37,248 bases of DNA from Chloroflexota bacterium (GCA_012514645.1 JAAYZW010000005.1:1-37248); one strand, 5' to 3'; positions 1 to 9,377 are shown, numbered from the stretch's first letter. Notes: a model not told the origin generated them from the sequence alone. Program-made: numbers and translations.

Positions 1-1
1 A

Positions 2-439
2 ACCATCCAGTTCCTTGGTGAAACCGACGATAAACACTTAATAAAGCTTTCAAGCAGCCTTGAACTTGCTCTCAAGGGCGCTGAGACTTTTGAGCAGATC
101 TTTCAGGATGCCGGCACGTTCGGAAGCGGCAGATCCGTGCGGGTAATCTGGGTCGGTGCACAAGACACTCCTCCACTTCGGGACATTTACAAGCGTGTTT
201 TGGAAGCGACAAACATCCTTGAGCTGGAGCAAAAACCGCGTTTCTCACCACACCTGACCCTGGCAAGGATCGCTGATTGGGCAAACTCTCATGAGAAATC
301 AAGCATCTTTCAACACATGCGGGGGCTCACTGATCTGTGCTTTGGCAGCCAGGTAATTACCTCGATTGACCTGGTAGAAAGCATGCTGACACGCAGCGGT
401 CCCGTGTACAAAACCTACCGCAAGTTTAACTTCGGGTAG
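2..439 (+). CDS. thpR: RNA 2',3'-cyclic phosphodiesterase (ThpR/LigT family), 5'-truncated by window edge
   Basis: The reading frame is open from base 2 to the TAG at 437-439; its start lies before the window. The first residues read TIQFLGETDD, which fits the segment just after the first catalytic His of the 2H phosphoesterase fold (HxT-x-FLGE); that His itself would be just outside. The second 2H motif is complete as FSPHLTLARI (HLTLAR), coded around 244-270. By family knowledge the enzyme opens 2',3'-cyclic phosphates on RNA ends to 2'-phosphates and acts in the cytoplasm. The next gene, rsfS, follows after 27 bp on the same strand, so they may be cotranscribed. The RNA-ligase gene rtcB is in the window but about 10 kb away and not linked. 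Family assignment is firm; the in vivo substrate is unknown. Confidence 0.85.
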   Translation, partial: TIQFLGETDDKHLIKLSSSLELALKGAETFEQIFQDAGTFGSGRSVRVIWVGAQDTPPLRDIYKRVLEATNILELEQKPRFSPHLTLARIADWANSHEKSSIFQHMRGLTDLCFGSQVITSIDLVESMLTRSGPVYKTYRKFNFG

Positions 440-466
440 AATAAGAAAAAAAGAAAGAGGTGCCTA

Positions 467-811
467 CTGGAACCAATTACCTTAGCCCGAAAAATTGTCA
501 ACATTCTCGAAGATAAATTCGCTGAAGAAATCCTCGTAATGGACCTGACCGGTCTTTCGGATTTCACCGATTATTTTGTCATCGCCACAGGCAGCAATGA
601 ACGTTTGCTCGACAGCCTGGCTTCAGCAGTCAAAGAAGAAATTAAAAAAGCGCATGGTTACAACGCAAGCATCGAAGGCAGTGGACAGACTGGGTGGGTC
701 GTTCTCGATTTCGGCTACGTGGTTGTACACCTCTTAACTGAAACGCTGCGAGAGTTCTACTCGCTTGAAACCCTCTGGCAAGACGCTAAGATCGTTCTCA
801 GCGTTCAATAG
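467..811 (+). CDS. rsfS: Ribosomal silencing factor RsfS (non-ATG start, CTG)
   Basis: The product of about 114 residues has the RsfS/Iojap core: LVMDLTGLSDFTDYFVIATG, then W-V-V-L-D-F-G-Y-VVVHL and a REFYSLETLW-DA tail. RsfS binds ribosomal protein uL14 and blocks subunit joining when nutrients are short. The first ATG in frame (539) would remove the N-terminal helix (ARKIVNILEDKFAEEI) that the family needs, so the start must lie upstream. The only plausible start codon in frame is CTG at 467, six bases after a purine-rich AAGAAAGAGG Shine-Dalgarno-like stretch at 451-460. The start reads M-E-P-I-T-L-A-R-K. It lies directly downstream of thpR; in other bacteria the usual neighbour is nadD, which may be further upstream. 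The stop is 19 bp from the convergent bcp gene, with no clear terminator between. Confidence 0.85.
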   Translation: MEPITLARKIVNILEDKFAEEILVMDLTGLSDFTDYFVIATGSNERLLDSLASAVKEEIKKAHGYNASIEGSGQTGWVVLDFGYVVVHLLTETLREFYSLETLWQDAKIVLSVQ

Positions 812-830
812 CCATATTCACCCGGATTTT

Positions 831-1286
831 CTAAAGGATATCGTCCAAAATCTCCTGGGCGTGATCCTGCGGTTTAACCTTCTCATAGGCTTTCAAAATC
901 TTGCCCTCTTCGTTGATCACGTAGGTAATCCGGTTCATTCCGATCATATCTTTGCCCATAAATTTCTTGGGACCCCAGGCTTCGTAAGTGCCGCTGACAT
1001 TTTTCTCTGTGTCAGAAAGCAGCGGGAATGGCAGTGAGTATTTCTCCTGAAATTTGGCATGCGATTTTTGACCGTCTTTACTTACGCCCAAAACAACGAT
1101 GCCGTGTTTACGGAAATCGCCAAAGCTGTCCCTGAAACTGCAGGCTTCTTTCGTACAGCCAGGGGTGTCGTCTTTGGGATAGAAGTAAAGCACCACCTTT
1201 TTCCCGCGATAGCCTGACAGTTTGTGCATGACTCCATCCTGATCGGGGAGTTCGAAATCGGGTGCGAGATCGCCTTCTTTTAACAT
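831..1286 (-). CDS. bcp: Thioredoxin-dependent thiol peroxidase (Bcp/PrxQ-type peroxiredoxin)
   Basis: A 151-residue cytoplasmic peroxiredoxin of the usual Bcp length. The sequence shows DFELPDQDG near the N-terminus and [20 protein letters not shown], giving the peroxidatic Cys44 (PGCT) and the resolving Cys49 (EACSFRD) in the 1-Cys-plus-4 spacing typical of PrxQ/Bcp. The enzyme reduces H2O2 and alkyl hydroperoxides with electrons from thioredoxin. The ATG at 1286 is preceded by a strong AGGAGG site at 1291-1296 which overlaps the stop region of the upstream membrane-protein gene (10 bp gap), so the two genes form an operon and may be translationally coupled. It converges with rsfS. Confidence 0.93.
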   Translation of the reverse strand: MLKEGDLAPDFELPDQDGVMHKLSGYRGKKVVLYFYPKDDTPGCTKEACSFRDSFGDFRKHGIVVLGVSKDGQKSHAKFQEKYSLPFPLLSDTEKNVSGTYEAWGPKKFMGKDMIGMNRITYVINEEGKILKAYEKVKPQDHAQEILDDIL

Positions 1287-1296
1287 GAAAACCTCC

Positions 1297-2163
1297 TTAT
1301 AGAAGTGGAAATATTAGTAAATAACAAACAGAAAAGAAATGGACAAAAGCCGTCGCTTTGATGATCTGCCATTGCGGTTTCATCCCCCGCGCCAAACGGT
1401 TTTGAAGGTACATTGTAAAAATTCCAAAGCTTGAAGTAAACAATAAAGGTATATTTTGACCTAATGAACCGTTCCTATAGAAATAGAATGCGAAAACCAG
1501 GTAGGCTAAAACCAGGGATACATTTTGCAAGCGCATCCCATTTTCCCAGCCGATTAAGTCGAGCAGCGATCGTTCGCCGGATTTTTGATTCATCCCGAAG
1601 TGTTCAAATAACAATGATGATTTGATGGATATGTAGAGCAAAAAGAATGCCACCGTTAGCAAAACATGCCCGCTGCCCGGGTTTATGCCCTGAAGACCGG
1701 TTCCAAAGAGCAGCATAAGCGGGGAAACGATCAGCGCTTCGATAAGTAAACCGTAGGTTTGGTAAAGCATCTTGCTGAGTCGAAAAACTGTCATCAGCAT
1801 CAAAAGCGTAAGCAGGCTGATAAATATCAGGTTGACGCCGATGAGCATGTTTAACCGCAATAGCAGATAAACCAGGAAAATCAAGCTCATGAAAAGCAGC
1901 ATTGTCAAAATGAACAGTTGGGCTTTCTTGTTACCGCGCTCAAAATTGACCCTGCTATATGGGTTGATCTTCGTGGTGGTCAAATAGTCAAATAGCTGCT
2001 GTAACGCGAAGATTAACAAGAAAATGAAGAGACCAATCAGCAAAGTGCTGAAGTCGAGCCGACCATTTTCAAAACCTGCCAAAAAAGCGCCGACCAAATA
2101 ACTCAATATGCTTGCAAAAAGGAAGAAAGCCTTTTTTCGCAGCGATGAAGCAACAGTTTCCAT
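1297..2163 (-). CDS. Polytopic membrane protein resembling a UbiA prenyltransferase with degenerate active-site motifs
   Basis: About 288 residues with 8-9 predicted transmembrane helices. At the end of helix 2 there is [22 protein letters not shown]-like sequence, aligned by eye to the UbiA motif NDYFDYEID...N-RPI-SG; a later segment [21 protein letters not shown] lines up with the second UbiA motif DIEDVEGD-x2-G-x2-TL-x3-LG. In both, the aspartates that bind Mg-pyrophosphate are mostly missing. The start chosen is the ATG at 2163, because a longer reading frame back to 2463 would run through the divergent secreted-protein gene. It forms an operon with bcp downstream. UbiA enzymes attach prenyl chains to aromatic acceptors (quinones, hemes, chlorophylls, lipids); whether this one is still an enzyme is doubtful. 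UbiA ancestry is inference from motif position. Confidence 0.6.
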   Translation of the reverse strand: METVASSLRKKAFFLFASILSYLVGAFLAGFENGRLDFSTLLIGLFIFLLIFALQQLFDYLTTTKINPYSRVNFERGNKKAQLFILTMLLFMSLIFLVYLLLRLNMLIGVNLIFISLLTLLMLMTVFRLSKMLYQTYGLLIEALIVSPLMLLFGTGLQGINPGSGHVLLTVAFFLLYISIKSSLLFEHFGMNQKSGERSLLDLIGWENGMRLQNVSLVLAYLVFAFYFYRNGSLGQNIPLLFTSSFGIFTMYLQNRLARGMKPQWQIIKATAFVHFFSVCYLLIFPLL

Positions 2164-2204
2164 TCTGTTTAGTTTAACACAACCAAGCTGGATTCCATCG
2201 AGGT

Positions 2205-2210
2205 TATAAT
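2205..2210 (+). promoter_or_regulatory. -10 box TATAAT for leaderless secreted-protein gene
   Basis: A perfect TATAAT ends 7 nt before the ATG at 2218, so transcription would begin at or within a base or two of the start codon. No Shine-Dalgarno precedes the ATG and no good -35 box is visible. The 54-bp gap to the divergent UbiA-like gene must hold promoters for both directions. Confidence 0.6.
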
Positions 2211-2217
2211 CATAGCG

Positions 2218-4188
2218 ATGAGAAAAGGGATACTCTATTCTTTCGCTGCCCTGCTGTTGACACTGGTTGCTTTTTCTGTGCCGACCGGTCGTGCCAATGC
2301 GCAGACCCCCAGCATGGACATTTTCGTCGCTGATACCGCTGACCAGTGTGCAGGAACGCCGCAATGCTTTTTTAACGACGATCCTGACACGCCCCAGGCA
2401 GTTGCGTTGAACAAGGCAATCACGTTCGCACGTAATAACGCTCTTGGCGGCGCAAGAATTCACATCATTTCTGCTTACAACATCAAAACCAACACCGTTA
2501 CGATTGATTTTCCTGTCAACATCATTGGCGAGGTTGGCGGATGGCTGGGCACATCAAGCAGCGACTGCAGCCAACCAATGCTGCTTATCACTTCTGATGT
2601 TACTATACGCAACCTGACCATTACTGATGGTATCTGCAGCATGCCTTCGCGTGACCTTCTTATCATCCAAAGCCCTTTCACGGTGACGATCGAAAACTCA
2701 ACACTTGAATTTGGTAAGAACGCGATTACTCACAAAGACAGTCTTGGGAACCTGATTGTGCGCTACAGTGAGATTAAAAACAACGCTGGCTATGCGCTAT
2801 TAAGTGAAAATACGGAGGTTACATCCCGCTTGCAGCTAACAGCGAATAACATCATCAATAACGGAACCGGACCCCAGGTTATCTGTCAGAATAATAATGA
2901 AGCCAATCACAATTTCTGGGGTGAAGGTATTTTGCCGTCACAAAGCGCGCAGGGTTGTGGCACAGACAACTTGCTAAGACTGGGTGCCCCGATAGCCAGC
3001 GCGGCGACTGGTACGCAAGCGACCCTCCTGACACTCACTCCGTCTTACCCTGCCAACGATTTCCATGGAATAGCGGCAAAGTCAGATTTCTCTGCCAAAC
3101 TTTATGTCGTTAATCATGCCAATATCATGCCATTTGCTGACAATGCCGTTGCCGATTTAACCGCCTGCGGGAACTATTTCGACATATTTTTGGCTGAAGA
3201 TAGTCAACCAACCGCGCTAACCCTGCGCTTTGCTTATGCCGGAAATAGCGCTTGCGAACAGTCGATTCAAAGTATCTCACTGTGCGGTTCCGGATCTGTA
3301 GAAAAATACCCTTTGATGTGGATGGATCCTAAAACCATGATCACTGGTGGCTGGGACCATACCGGTGCCACCCCACAGGGCGAAGCCGGAGACATATACA
3401 GCGGGCAGGTTGTTCGCTGTAACTTATTGGCAAAAACAATCGAGGTTGAGCTCGACAATGACGGTCGCCCAAACCTGATTTATGACCTTGCCTTTACGCC
3501 TTTCGTGGTCGGTTTTGAAACCACCGCTATCACCGTACTGCGCGCGGTAGAAGGCGACGATGTTGTGCAGGTTAGCTGGACTACCAGCAGCGAAAACAAC
3601 ACCATCGGCTTCAAGGTCTATCGAAGTACGTCGAATTCAGGTCCGTGGGACATGGTCGGTCAAACTGTGCCCTCAACCGGTGGTTCCTTAAGTGGTCGCA
3701 GTTATTCTATGGAGGACGCAGGTACTACGCAAGCAGTCAGTTACTACTATTTGCTGGAAGTTATTGGCGATGATGGCAGTGTCCAGAACACAGTTGGTCC
3801 GGTGCGGCTTAGCCGAACCCCGGCAACCAACACTCCCCGCCCGAGCGCAACCACCAGACCGACCAGCACGCGCATTCCGACACGAACGCCTACAGCTTTT
3901 CGCACAGCAACAAACTCTTTCCGGACTCCTATGCCGACACAATTTACCGCTACGCTGGTTCCGACTGAAGAAATCCAAATCACAGACACACCGGCTCTCC
4001 CTCCGTTCGTAAAACCGACCAACCTGCAATCGACCGAGACAAAACGTCCAACCGTCAACCCCGGAACCATCCTGGACAAGAATGGTCACCGCCCCGCCAA
4101 CCGTAATCTCTTTCTCTTTACTGCCGGGTCTTTGCTTGTTGTTGGAATCGTGCTTGCCTATATATTTCTGACGAAGAAAAAGCGCTAA
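2218..4188 (+). CDS. Secreted, membrane-anchored beta-helix protein with fibronectin-like domain and Pro/Thr linker
   Basis: 656 residues. Residues 1-28 are a Sec signal peptide (basic MRKG, hydrophobic core, cleavage after ANA). Residues about 40-230 look like a right-handed parallel beta-helix (repeated short strands such as VTIRNLTITDG, VTIENSTLEFG, LIVRYSEIKNN, then a NNEANHNFWGEG turn seen in polymorphic-repeat/pectate-lyase-like proteins). Residues about 435-535 resemble a fibronectin type III domain (VQVSWTTSSENNTIGFKVYR ... YYYLLEV). Residues about 536-620 are a Pro/Thr/Arg-rich linker with repeated T-R-P-T and T-P-T units. The C-terminus has one membrane helix (about 630-651) followed by TKKKR. 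The protein should be tethered to the membrane by its C-terminus and face outwards. Several Cys pairs suggest disulfides. No catalytic residues were identified; surface binding or adhesion is a guess. Confidence 0.75.
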   Translation: MRKGILYSFAALLLTLVAFSVPTGRANAQTPSMDIFVADTADQCAGTPQCFFNDDPDTPQAVALNKAITFARNNALGGARIHIISAYNIKTNTVTIDFPVNIIGEVGGWLGTSSSDCSQPMLLITSDVTIRNLTITDGICSMPSRDLLIIQSPFTVTIENSTLEFGKNAITHKDSLGNLIVRYSEIKNNAGYALLSENTEVTSRLQLTANNIINNGTGPQVICQNNNEANHNFWGEGILPSQSAQGCGTDNLLRLGAPIASAATGTQATLLTLTPSYPANDFHGIAAKSDFSAKLYVVNHANIMPFADNAVADLTACGNYFDIFLAEDSQPTALTLRFAYAGNSACEQSIQSISLCGSGSVEKYPLMWMDPKTMITGGWDHTGATPQGEAGDIYSGQVVRCNLLAKTIEVELDNDGRPNLIYDLAFTPFVVGFETTAITVLRAVEGDDVVQVSWTTSSENNTIGFKVYRSTSNSGPWDMVGQTVPSTGGSLSGRSYSMEDAGTTQAVSYYYLLEVIGDDGSVQNTVGPVRLSRTPATNTPRPSATTRPTSTRIPTRTPTAFRTATNSFRTPMPTQFTATLVPTEEIQITDTPALPPFVKPTNLQSTETKRPTVNPGTILDKNGHRPANRNLFLFTAGSLLVVGIVLAYIFLTKKKR

Positions 4189-4191
4189 TTT

Positions 4192-4220
4192 TTGACTTTT
4201 ATATTCGTTTATGCTATTCT
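4192..4220 (+). promoter_or_regulatory. Sigma-70-type promoter of the MBL-fold gene
   Basis: TTGACT (4192-4197), a 17-bp spacer and TATTCT (4215-4220) with an upstream TG (extended -10). Transcription would start near 4227, leaving a short leader with a Shine-Dalgarno site before ATG 4250. The promoter covers the upstream in-frame ATG at 4211, which argues against that start. Confidence 0.65.
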
Positions 4221-4249
4221 ATTCCCCATCCGGGAAGAGGTGTGAGGGT

Positions 4250-5101
4250 ATGCAGAAAGAACGAGTGTCGGACAATGTTTATTGGTTCCAAAGTGAAGTT
4301 TATGCACAAGTTACAGCTGGCGTAATTGTTGGCCCGCAATGGGCAATTTTGATTGACACGCTCATGCCGGAGGAAACTCCCCAGATTAAACGGTTCATTG
4401 AAGACGATTTAATGGTGCCTGTACGCTACATCGTCAATACTCATCACCATGCCGACCATGCCTGGGGGAACTGCCTGTTTCCCTCAGCGACTGTGATTGG
4501 GCATGAACTTGCCCGGGAACTGATGTTGAGCCGCAGCCAATCGGCGCTGGACGAAGCCGGGAAAGACAACCCACTGTTTCGCAGTCTTTGTATCCAGGAA
4601 CCTCAGATCACCCTTGCTAAAGGATCTCTATTTTTGCGGGTTGGAAAAAAACATATTAAGGTTTTTGCCACACCTGGACATTCAGATGATAGCATTTCTG
4701 TTCTTCTTGAAGACGACCGAATCCTCTTTGCCGGAGACGCTTTTATGCCGATTCCCTTTTTCGTCGGCGGCGATATCGATGTGCTCACCAATACGATCAC
4801 TGAGATCGGGCAAATGGGGTTGGAGAACATTGTCCAGGGTCATGGCGATGTAGTTCTCAGGGGCGAGATCGACGATATCACCAACAGCCACCTCGAATAT
4901 CTGAAATCAGTGCGCAAGCTGGTCAGAACAGCCTTCAGGCGCCGCAATCCCTTGGATTTTTTGCGTTCCCAAATGGTGGAAGACAGCGGCAAAACGCGCA
5001 TTAGCATGGGCGGTCTCGCGCAAGACCTGCACATCCGTAACCTACAATGGCTTTATCTCACAGAACTGAAGCGGCAGAGAGAAGAAGAATCAGCCGAATG
5101 A
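4250..5101 (+). CDS. Metallo-beta-lactamase-fold hydrolase
   Basis: 283 residues of the MBL superfamily. The metal site signature THHHADHAWGN gives H65-x-H67-x-D69-H70; the third ligand region is TPGHSDDS, the bridging Asp lies in ILFAGDAFMP, and a final His in QGHGD. The family covers glyoxalase II-like hydrolases, lactonases, lactamases and others; nothing here fixes the substrate. There is no signal peptide, so it is cytoplasmic. The ATG at 4250 is preferred to 4211 because it has a GAGG Shine-Dalgarno core and because 4211 lies inside the predicted promoter. The 3' end overlaps the convergent membrane-protein gene by 12 bp. Confidence 0.88.
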   Translation: MQKERVSDNVYWFQSEVYAQVTAGVIVGPQWAILIDTLMPEETPQIKRFIEDDLMVPVRYIVNTHHHADHAWGNCLFPSATVIGHELARELMLSRSQSALDEAGKDNPLFRSLCIQEPQITLAKGSLFLRVGKKHIKVFATPGHSDDSISVLLEDDRILFAGDAFMPIPFFVGGDIDVLTNTITEIGQMGLENIVQGHGDVVLRGEIDDITNSHLEYLKSVRKLVRTAFRRRNPLDFLRSQMVEDSGKTRISMGGLAQDLHIRNLQWLYLTELKRQREEESAE

Positions 5102-5917
5102 GCTGACCACCACCAGCAAAAGGGTGACAACAGCCATTGCGATAGACTCGGGGTACTGCCTGAGTTTTTTTCCCGGTTTGTATTGATTTAGCCAGGTCGC
5201 AAGGCTGTAAAGCAAGCCTGTCAGCAGCAATCCGTATTGAATTGGACGAATAAAAACGTAATGCAGACCCACAGCCAATTCGGTAACCAGCAAAGACGCC
5301 AACAAAGCGAATAATAGCTTATCTTCAACGCCCTCCCGCAAGCTTAACAGGCGTAACGAAACGAATAAGCCTGAAAGCAACAGCATAAAAAACTGCGCGA
5401 TCATGCGGATATCACTGTTTTTTAGTGCGATGGTGAGGAGCAAAAACAACCCAAAAGAAAAGCTGATCACCATCACGGAATAACCGGCATTTCCTATGCC
5501 TTTATCTTCAATCAGCACATATTCTGCTCTCAACAGCAACGCCACGATGATATAACCGATCAGGCAAACCACCCACCAAACCAGGCTCCGGGCGGATTGA
5601 CGCAAGACAACCGCAAGAATCATCGTTGCAATAAACGGCAGCATCAGGTGTGGCAGCATTCGCAGCAGTGAAGGTTTTTGCTGCTGCCAGATTGGATGGG
5701 TTAAGAAAACCCACACTGCCCCTAAGGCAGCAAGAACGGCAAGAAGGAAAGGTATAAAACTTGTAAAGGCTAGCTCGAAGCGGATGCCTAATATATTGAC
5801 AGTATTTGCTTCGGTCTCCACAGGGAGCATATAAATGACCGTGAAGCCAAACGCCAGGATTGCCAGCAGGATACTAAAGCGGTTATGGTAAAGACTGTCA
5901 GAGCGCTGTGATGACAT
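5090..5917 (-). CDS. Hypothetical polytopic membrane protein
   Basis: 275 residues with about 8-9 hydrophobic helices spread over the whole length (for example SILLAILAFGFTVIYML, SFIPFLLAVLAALGAVWVFL, LVWWVVCLIGYIIVALLL), short loops and no recognised catalytic motif. It starts at ATG 5917; the -10 like TAAAAT (complement of 5924-5929, preceded by TG) ends 6 nt before the ATG, so the transcript is probably leaderless. Its 3' end overlaps the convergent MBL-fold gene by 12 bp, so the two messages are antisense to each other at their tails. I do not recognise the family; it may be one of the uncharacterised Chloroflexota membrane families. Confidence 0.7.
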   Translation of the reverse strand: MSSQRSDSLYHNRFSILLAILAFGFTVIYMLPVETEANTVNILGIRFELAFTSFIPFLLAVLAALGAVWVFLTHPIWQQQKPSLLRMLPHLMLPFIATMILAVVLRQSARSLVWWVVCLIGYIIVALLLRAEYVLIEDKGIGNAGYSVMVISFSFGLFLLLTIALKNSDIRMIAQFFMLLLSGLFVSLRLLSLREGVEDKLLFALLASLLVTELAVGLHYVFIRPIQYGLLLTGLLYSLATWLNQYKPGKKLRQYPESIAMAVVTLLLVVVSSFG

Positions 5918-6448
5918 AAGCGAATTTTATCACGCTGTTTTTATTGGGTGCGTTTGGAGTAATCAAAAACAGCGATTCTCAATATGAAAAATTACAGAAT
6001 GCAAGGATAATCGAACAGCAAACTTGAGGCTGCTTCAAGTCTATGGCAACAAAGGTAGGATTGGGTTCAGGACACAAGCTAATCTGAACTTTTTTAATCA
6101 TCCAAACTCACCTCGTTGGGATCACGGTTATTTTTCTGTTTTCAATACCTGTCCGCAGTTATTGAACTGGTGAGGTCTGACTATAAAAGCGCTGATTGTA
6201 TGTTCACGATTGGGACCTTCCCCAAAGCTAATGTCACAACAATATAGATTATTTTGCCTATTCAATAGGGTTTAAATATTAAGAAACCACGAATATGGCA
6301 CTTTTACTTTTCAACGGAAACCCTGTTTATCAAAATGCCCTAATTATGAGGATTCATGTAAAAAATGTCGGATTTTTTCCTCTGGCGCGATTTTCCAGTG
6401 GAACGCAGAGGTGCAATTTCTGTTGTTAAATGGTATAATTTATAGGTT
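5918..6448. other. 531-bp intergenic region, no gene recognised
   Basis: An AT-rich spacer between two divergent membrane-protein genes. No open frame with protein character, tRNA or recognisable riboswitch is visible. The edges hold the two leaderless-type promoters (5924-5932 on the minus strand and 6431-6439 on the plus strand). An imperfect inverted repeat CCTCTG...CAGAGG occurs near 6378-6412. The rest could be decayed coding sequence or long regulatory DNA. Confidence 0.5.
6431..6439 (+). promoter_or_regulatory. Extended -10 promoter TGGTATAAT of a leaderless gene
   Basis: TGGTATAAT is a perfect extended -10 element; it ends 9 nt before the ATG at 6449. The stretch between (TTATAGGTT) lacks a Shine-Dalgarno, so the message probably starts at or 1-3 nt before the start codon. 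The same nine bases occur before tRNA-Thr (10701-10709). Confidence 0.65.
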
Positions 6449-7441
6449 ATGAGATTTGTAGCACCAGCACGAAAACAGCCCAGGATCTTTCAGGCAATAA
6501 AGTCAGGTTATGAAACCATGGCTGGCAACGCATACCTGGTGTTGTTTCCAATCCTGTTTGACCTTTACTTTTTGCTCGGTCGACGCTACCTGGTCACCAA
6601 CATGGTCCAGGATATGATCGACAGCATCATATTCCCGCCCTCAGCCTCAACGGAGATACTGGAAACGTGGCAGGAGTTAAGTGCATCGCTGATCGACACG
6701 CTCCAGCATTTCAGCCTGAGTGGTTTTTTGCGCAGCTTCCCGATCGGCATACCGAGTCTGCTTGCCTATCGCCCGATGGAGGTCAGCCCGCTGGGCGCTT
6801 TCTCGACCGTACAACTCGAATCTTACGGTCAATTTTTCCTGGCAATTATTGGTTTTTCAACGATCGGTTTCTTACTTGGGGTTTTATTTCTTTTCGCAGT
6901 CAGCTACGCAGTGCGCGACACGCACACCGAGTCGATAACCGCTAACCTGGCGCAGAAGTTTCTTTCGCTGCTGGCACTTCCTTTGGTGGTTATCCTTGTT
7001 TTTGTCTTCATTCTGACCCCGGCAATCTTCCTGATATCTATTCTCAATGCCCTATTACCCATCTTAGGTGCGGTTGGATACTTTTTTCTTACTCTGACGG
7101 TGATTTCTCTATCCATACCACTGATCTTCACTGCCCACGACATCCTTTTGTATGGCAGCAATTTTAGGGAAGCTGTGAAGCAAAGCATCCAGATAGTTCG
7201 CCCGACCAATGGCAAGACATCAATTTTTCTTTTTGTTGCTATCATGGCAACTTATGTAACAAATTTCCTTTGGCAAATCCCTGCTGATGGCTCGTACATG
7301 CTGCTTATTTCCATTCTCGGTCACGCGCTGGTCACCACAACCTTTTACGTTGCCAGTTTTTATTTTTACATCGACGCGCGAAAATCTGTACGTGAGTCTC
7401 TTTTAACTGAAACAAATAATTCTGAACACATGAGTGTTTGA
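6449..7441 (+). CDS. Hypothetical membrane protein (DUF4013-like topology), upstream of gyrB
   Basis: 330 residues with an amphipathic N-terminus ([13 protein letters not shown]), then about 6 membrane helices, including [61 protein letters not shown] and [18 protein letters not shown]. The layout (an early helix followed by a long extracytoplasmic loop, then tightly packed helices and a conserved-looking [14 protein letters not shown] segment between helices) is like the DUF4013/glycerophosphodiesterase-type membrane domains, but no family can be fixed by eye. The stop overlaps the possible GTG start of gyrB and lies 13 bp before the likelier TTG start, so the pair is probably one transcription unit. 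Confidence 0.75.
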   Translation: MRFVAPARKQPRIFQAIKSGYETMAGNAYLVLFPILFDLYFLLGRRYLVTNMVQDMIDSIIFPPSASTEILETWQELSASLIDTLQHFSLSGFLRSFPIGIPSLLAYRPMEVSPLGAFSTVQLESYGQFFLAIIGFSTIGFLLGVLFLFAVSYAVRDTHTESITANLAQKFLSLLALPLVVILVFVFILTPAIFLISILNALLPILGAVGYFFLTLTVISLSIPLIFTAHDILLYGSNFREAVKQSIQIVRPTNGKTSIFLFVAIMATYVTNFLWQIPADGSYMLLISILGHALVTTTFYVASFYFYIDARKSVRESLLTETNNSEHMSV

Positions 7442-7454
7442 GCGGAGAACAATT

Positions 7455-9371
7455 TTGAAAAACAATAACAATGTTAATTACGATGCTGAAGCTATCCAAA
7501 TTCTCGAAGGTCTTGAGGCAGTACGGCGCCGACCCGGTATGTACGTTGGTGGAACCGATTCGAAAGCTTTGCATCACCTCATTTACGAAGTTGTCGATAA
7601 CTCCATCGACGAAGCCCTGGCAGGAAGCGCTACCGAGATTTCCGTCACCATTCACCCTGACGAGAGCGTCACAGTCAGCGACAACGGTCGCGGCATCCCG
7701 GTTGGAATCCACCCCGAAAAGAAGATCTCTGCCCTCCAGGTGGTTATGACCGTTTTGCACGCCGGCGGTAAGTTTGGCGGAGGCAGTTATAAGGTCTCGG
7801 GCGGTTTGCATGGCGTCGGTGTTTCAGCGGTTAATGCGCTCTCGGAATGGTGTGAAGTTACTGTTCGGCGCGATAACAAGATCTACTTCCAGCGTTACGA
7901 AAAAGGGATTCCCCAGGCTGATGTAAAAGCAATCGGATCTTACAAGGGTGACGAATCAGGCACATCAACAAGATTCCGCTTTGACCGCGAAATCTTCCTC
8001 GATGAGGTCACTTTTCGCTTCGAGACGTTGGCTCAGCGGTTCCGGGAGATGGCTTTTGTTACCCGTGGTGTCAGCATCAAACTGATCGATGAGCGCAGTG
8101 GCAAAGAAATGACCTTTCATTTCGAAGGCGGCATCGCCTCTTTCGCCCGCTATGTCAACCGCAACCGGCAAGTGCTGCACCCGATGATCTACGGAGAAAA
8201 AGAAGTTGCCGGCGTCAGCATCGAGTTTGCCGTGCAATACACCGATACATATTCGGAATCGATCTATAGTTTTGCCAATACAATCAACACCAACGATGGC
8301 GGCACGCACCTGACAGGTTTGCGCAGTGCCATCACTCGCAGCATCAACGATTATGGTCGCAAATCGGGCAACCTGAAAGACAGCGACCCTAATTTTAGCG
8401 GTGAAGACACCCGTGAAGGCTTGACCGGTATTATCAGCATCAAGCACCCCGATCCGCAGTTTGAGAGCCAGACCAAGGTCAAACTGATGAATGCTGATGT
8501 GCAAACCTTTGCTCAACAGGTTGTTGGTGAAACCATTTCTCAATTCCTCGATGAAAACCCCTCAGCAGGCAAAGCGATCATTCAAAAATGTCTGACTTCT
8601 GCGAGAGCCCGGGACGCCGCCAAGAAAGCGCGTGACCTTGTTATCCGCAAATCTGCGCTCGAATCGATGACCCTGCCAGGCAAACTGGCAGATTGTTCAG
8701 AACGCGACCCGGCAAAATCTGAGGTTTTCATCGTCGAAGGTGAGTCTGCTGGGGGTTCCGCGAAACAAGGACGAGACCGGCATTTCCAGGCGATTCTGCC
8801 TCTGCGGGGCAAAATCCTTAACACCGAACGAGCCAGGCTGGACAAGATTTTAGGCAATCGCGAGGTCCGGGCTCTGGTTTCTGCGCTTGGTACTGGCATT
8901 GGCGATTCGTTCGATTTGAAGGGTCTCCGTTATGGCAAAGTGATCATCATGACCGATGCTGACGTTGACGGCGCTCATATTCGCACGCTATTGCTGACTT
9001 TCTTCTTCCGCTATATGGCACCGATGATCGAGGAAGGGCATCTTTATATCGCCCAACCACCGCTTTACCGCCTCAGTTACCGCAACCAAATTGCCTACGC
9101 TTACAATAACGATGAAATGGAGAAAATCGCTGCAAAGATGGGCGGCAAGTCCAAAGTTTCACTGTCGCGCTACAAGGGTCTTGGTGAGATGAACCCGGAG
9201 CAGCTCTGGGAAACAACCATGAACCCCGAAAACCGCACATTGCTCCAGGTGGATATTGAAGATGCGGTCGAGGCTGACCAGACTTTTGATATGTTAATGG
9301 GCGCGTTGGTTCCCCCGCGGCGGCGCTTTATCCAGACCCACGCGAAAGAGGTTCGCAACCTGGACGTCTAA
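7455..9371 (+). CDS. gyrB: DNA gyrase subunit B (type IIA topoisomerase ATPase subunit)
   Basis: About 638 residues, the short (uninserted) GyrB length. The GHKL ATPase begins with [17 protein letters not shown] and [14 protein letters not shown] (catalytic Glu45, Mg-ligand Asn49), then [10 protein letters not shown] and a glycine-rich lid [19 protein letters not shown]. The TOPRIM domain has [15 protein letters not shown] and [15 protein letters not shown], and the tail ends RNLDV as in gyrases. It supercoils DNA with GyrA, which is not in the window. ParE cannot be fully excluded by eye. The start is chosen as TTG at 7455, seven bases after GGAG at 7444-7447; a GTG at 7434 would overlap the upstream gene and has no better site. 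Confidence 0.93.
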   Translation: MKNNNNVNYDAEAIQILEGLEAVRRRPGMYVGGTDSKALHHLIYEVVDNSIDEALAGSATEISVTIHPDESVTVSDNGRGIPVGIHPEKKISALQVVMTVLHAGGKFGGGSYKVSGGLHGVGVSAVNALSEWCEVTVRRDNKIYFQRYEKGIPQADVKAIGSYKGDESGTSTRFRFDREIFLDEVTFRFETLAQRFREMAFVTRGVSIKLIDERSGKEMTFHFEGGIASFARYVNRNRQVLHPMIYGEKEVAGVSIEFAVQYTDTYSESIYSFANTINTNDGGTHLTGLRSAITRSINDYGRKSGNLKDSDPNFSGEDTREGLTGIISIKHPDPQFESQTKVKLMNADVQTFAQQVVGETISQFLDENPSAGKAIIQKCLTSARARDAAKKARDLVIRKSALESMTLPGKLADCSERDPAKSEVFIVEGESAGGSAKQGRDRHFQAILPLRGKILNTERARLDKILGNREVRALVSALGTGIGDSFDLKGLRYGKVIIMTDADVDGAHIRTLLLTFFFRYMAPMIEEGHLYIAQPPLYRLSYRNQIAYAYNNDEMEKIAAKMGGKSKVSLSRYKGLGEMNPEQLWETTMNPENRTLLQVDIEDAVEADQTFDMLMGALVPPRRRFIQTHAKEVRNLDV

Positions 9372-9377
9372 TAAATT

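Noticed and set aside
2164-2463. Upstream extension of the UbiA-like gene on the minus strand
   Set aside because: The first 100 codons are antisense to the signal peptide region of the secreted protein and contain no membrane segment or family similarity.
5918-6448. Possible riboswitch or small RNA in the long intergenic gap
   Set aside because: No known riboswitch core or strong terminator-like stem was seen, and the downstream gene looks leaderless, so a leader RNA is unlikely.
7332-8543. Long minus-strand open frames opposite gyrB
   Set aside because: Antisense shadows of a strongly conserved gene, with no family features of their own.
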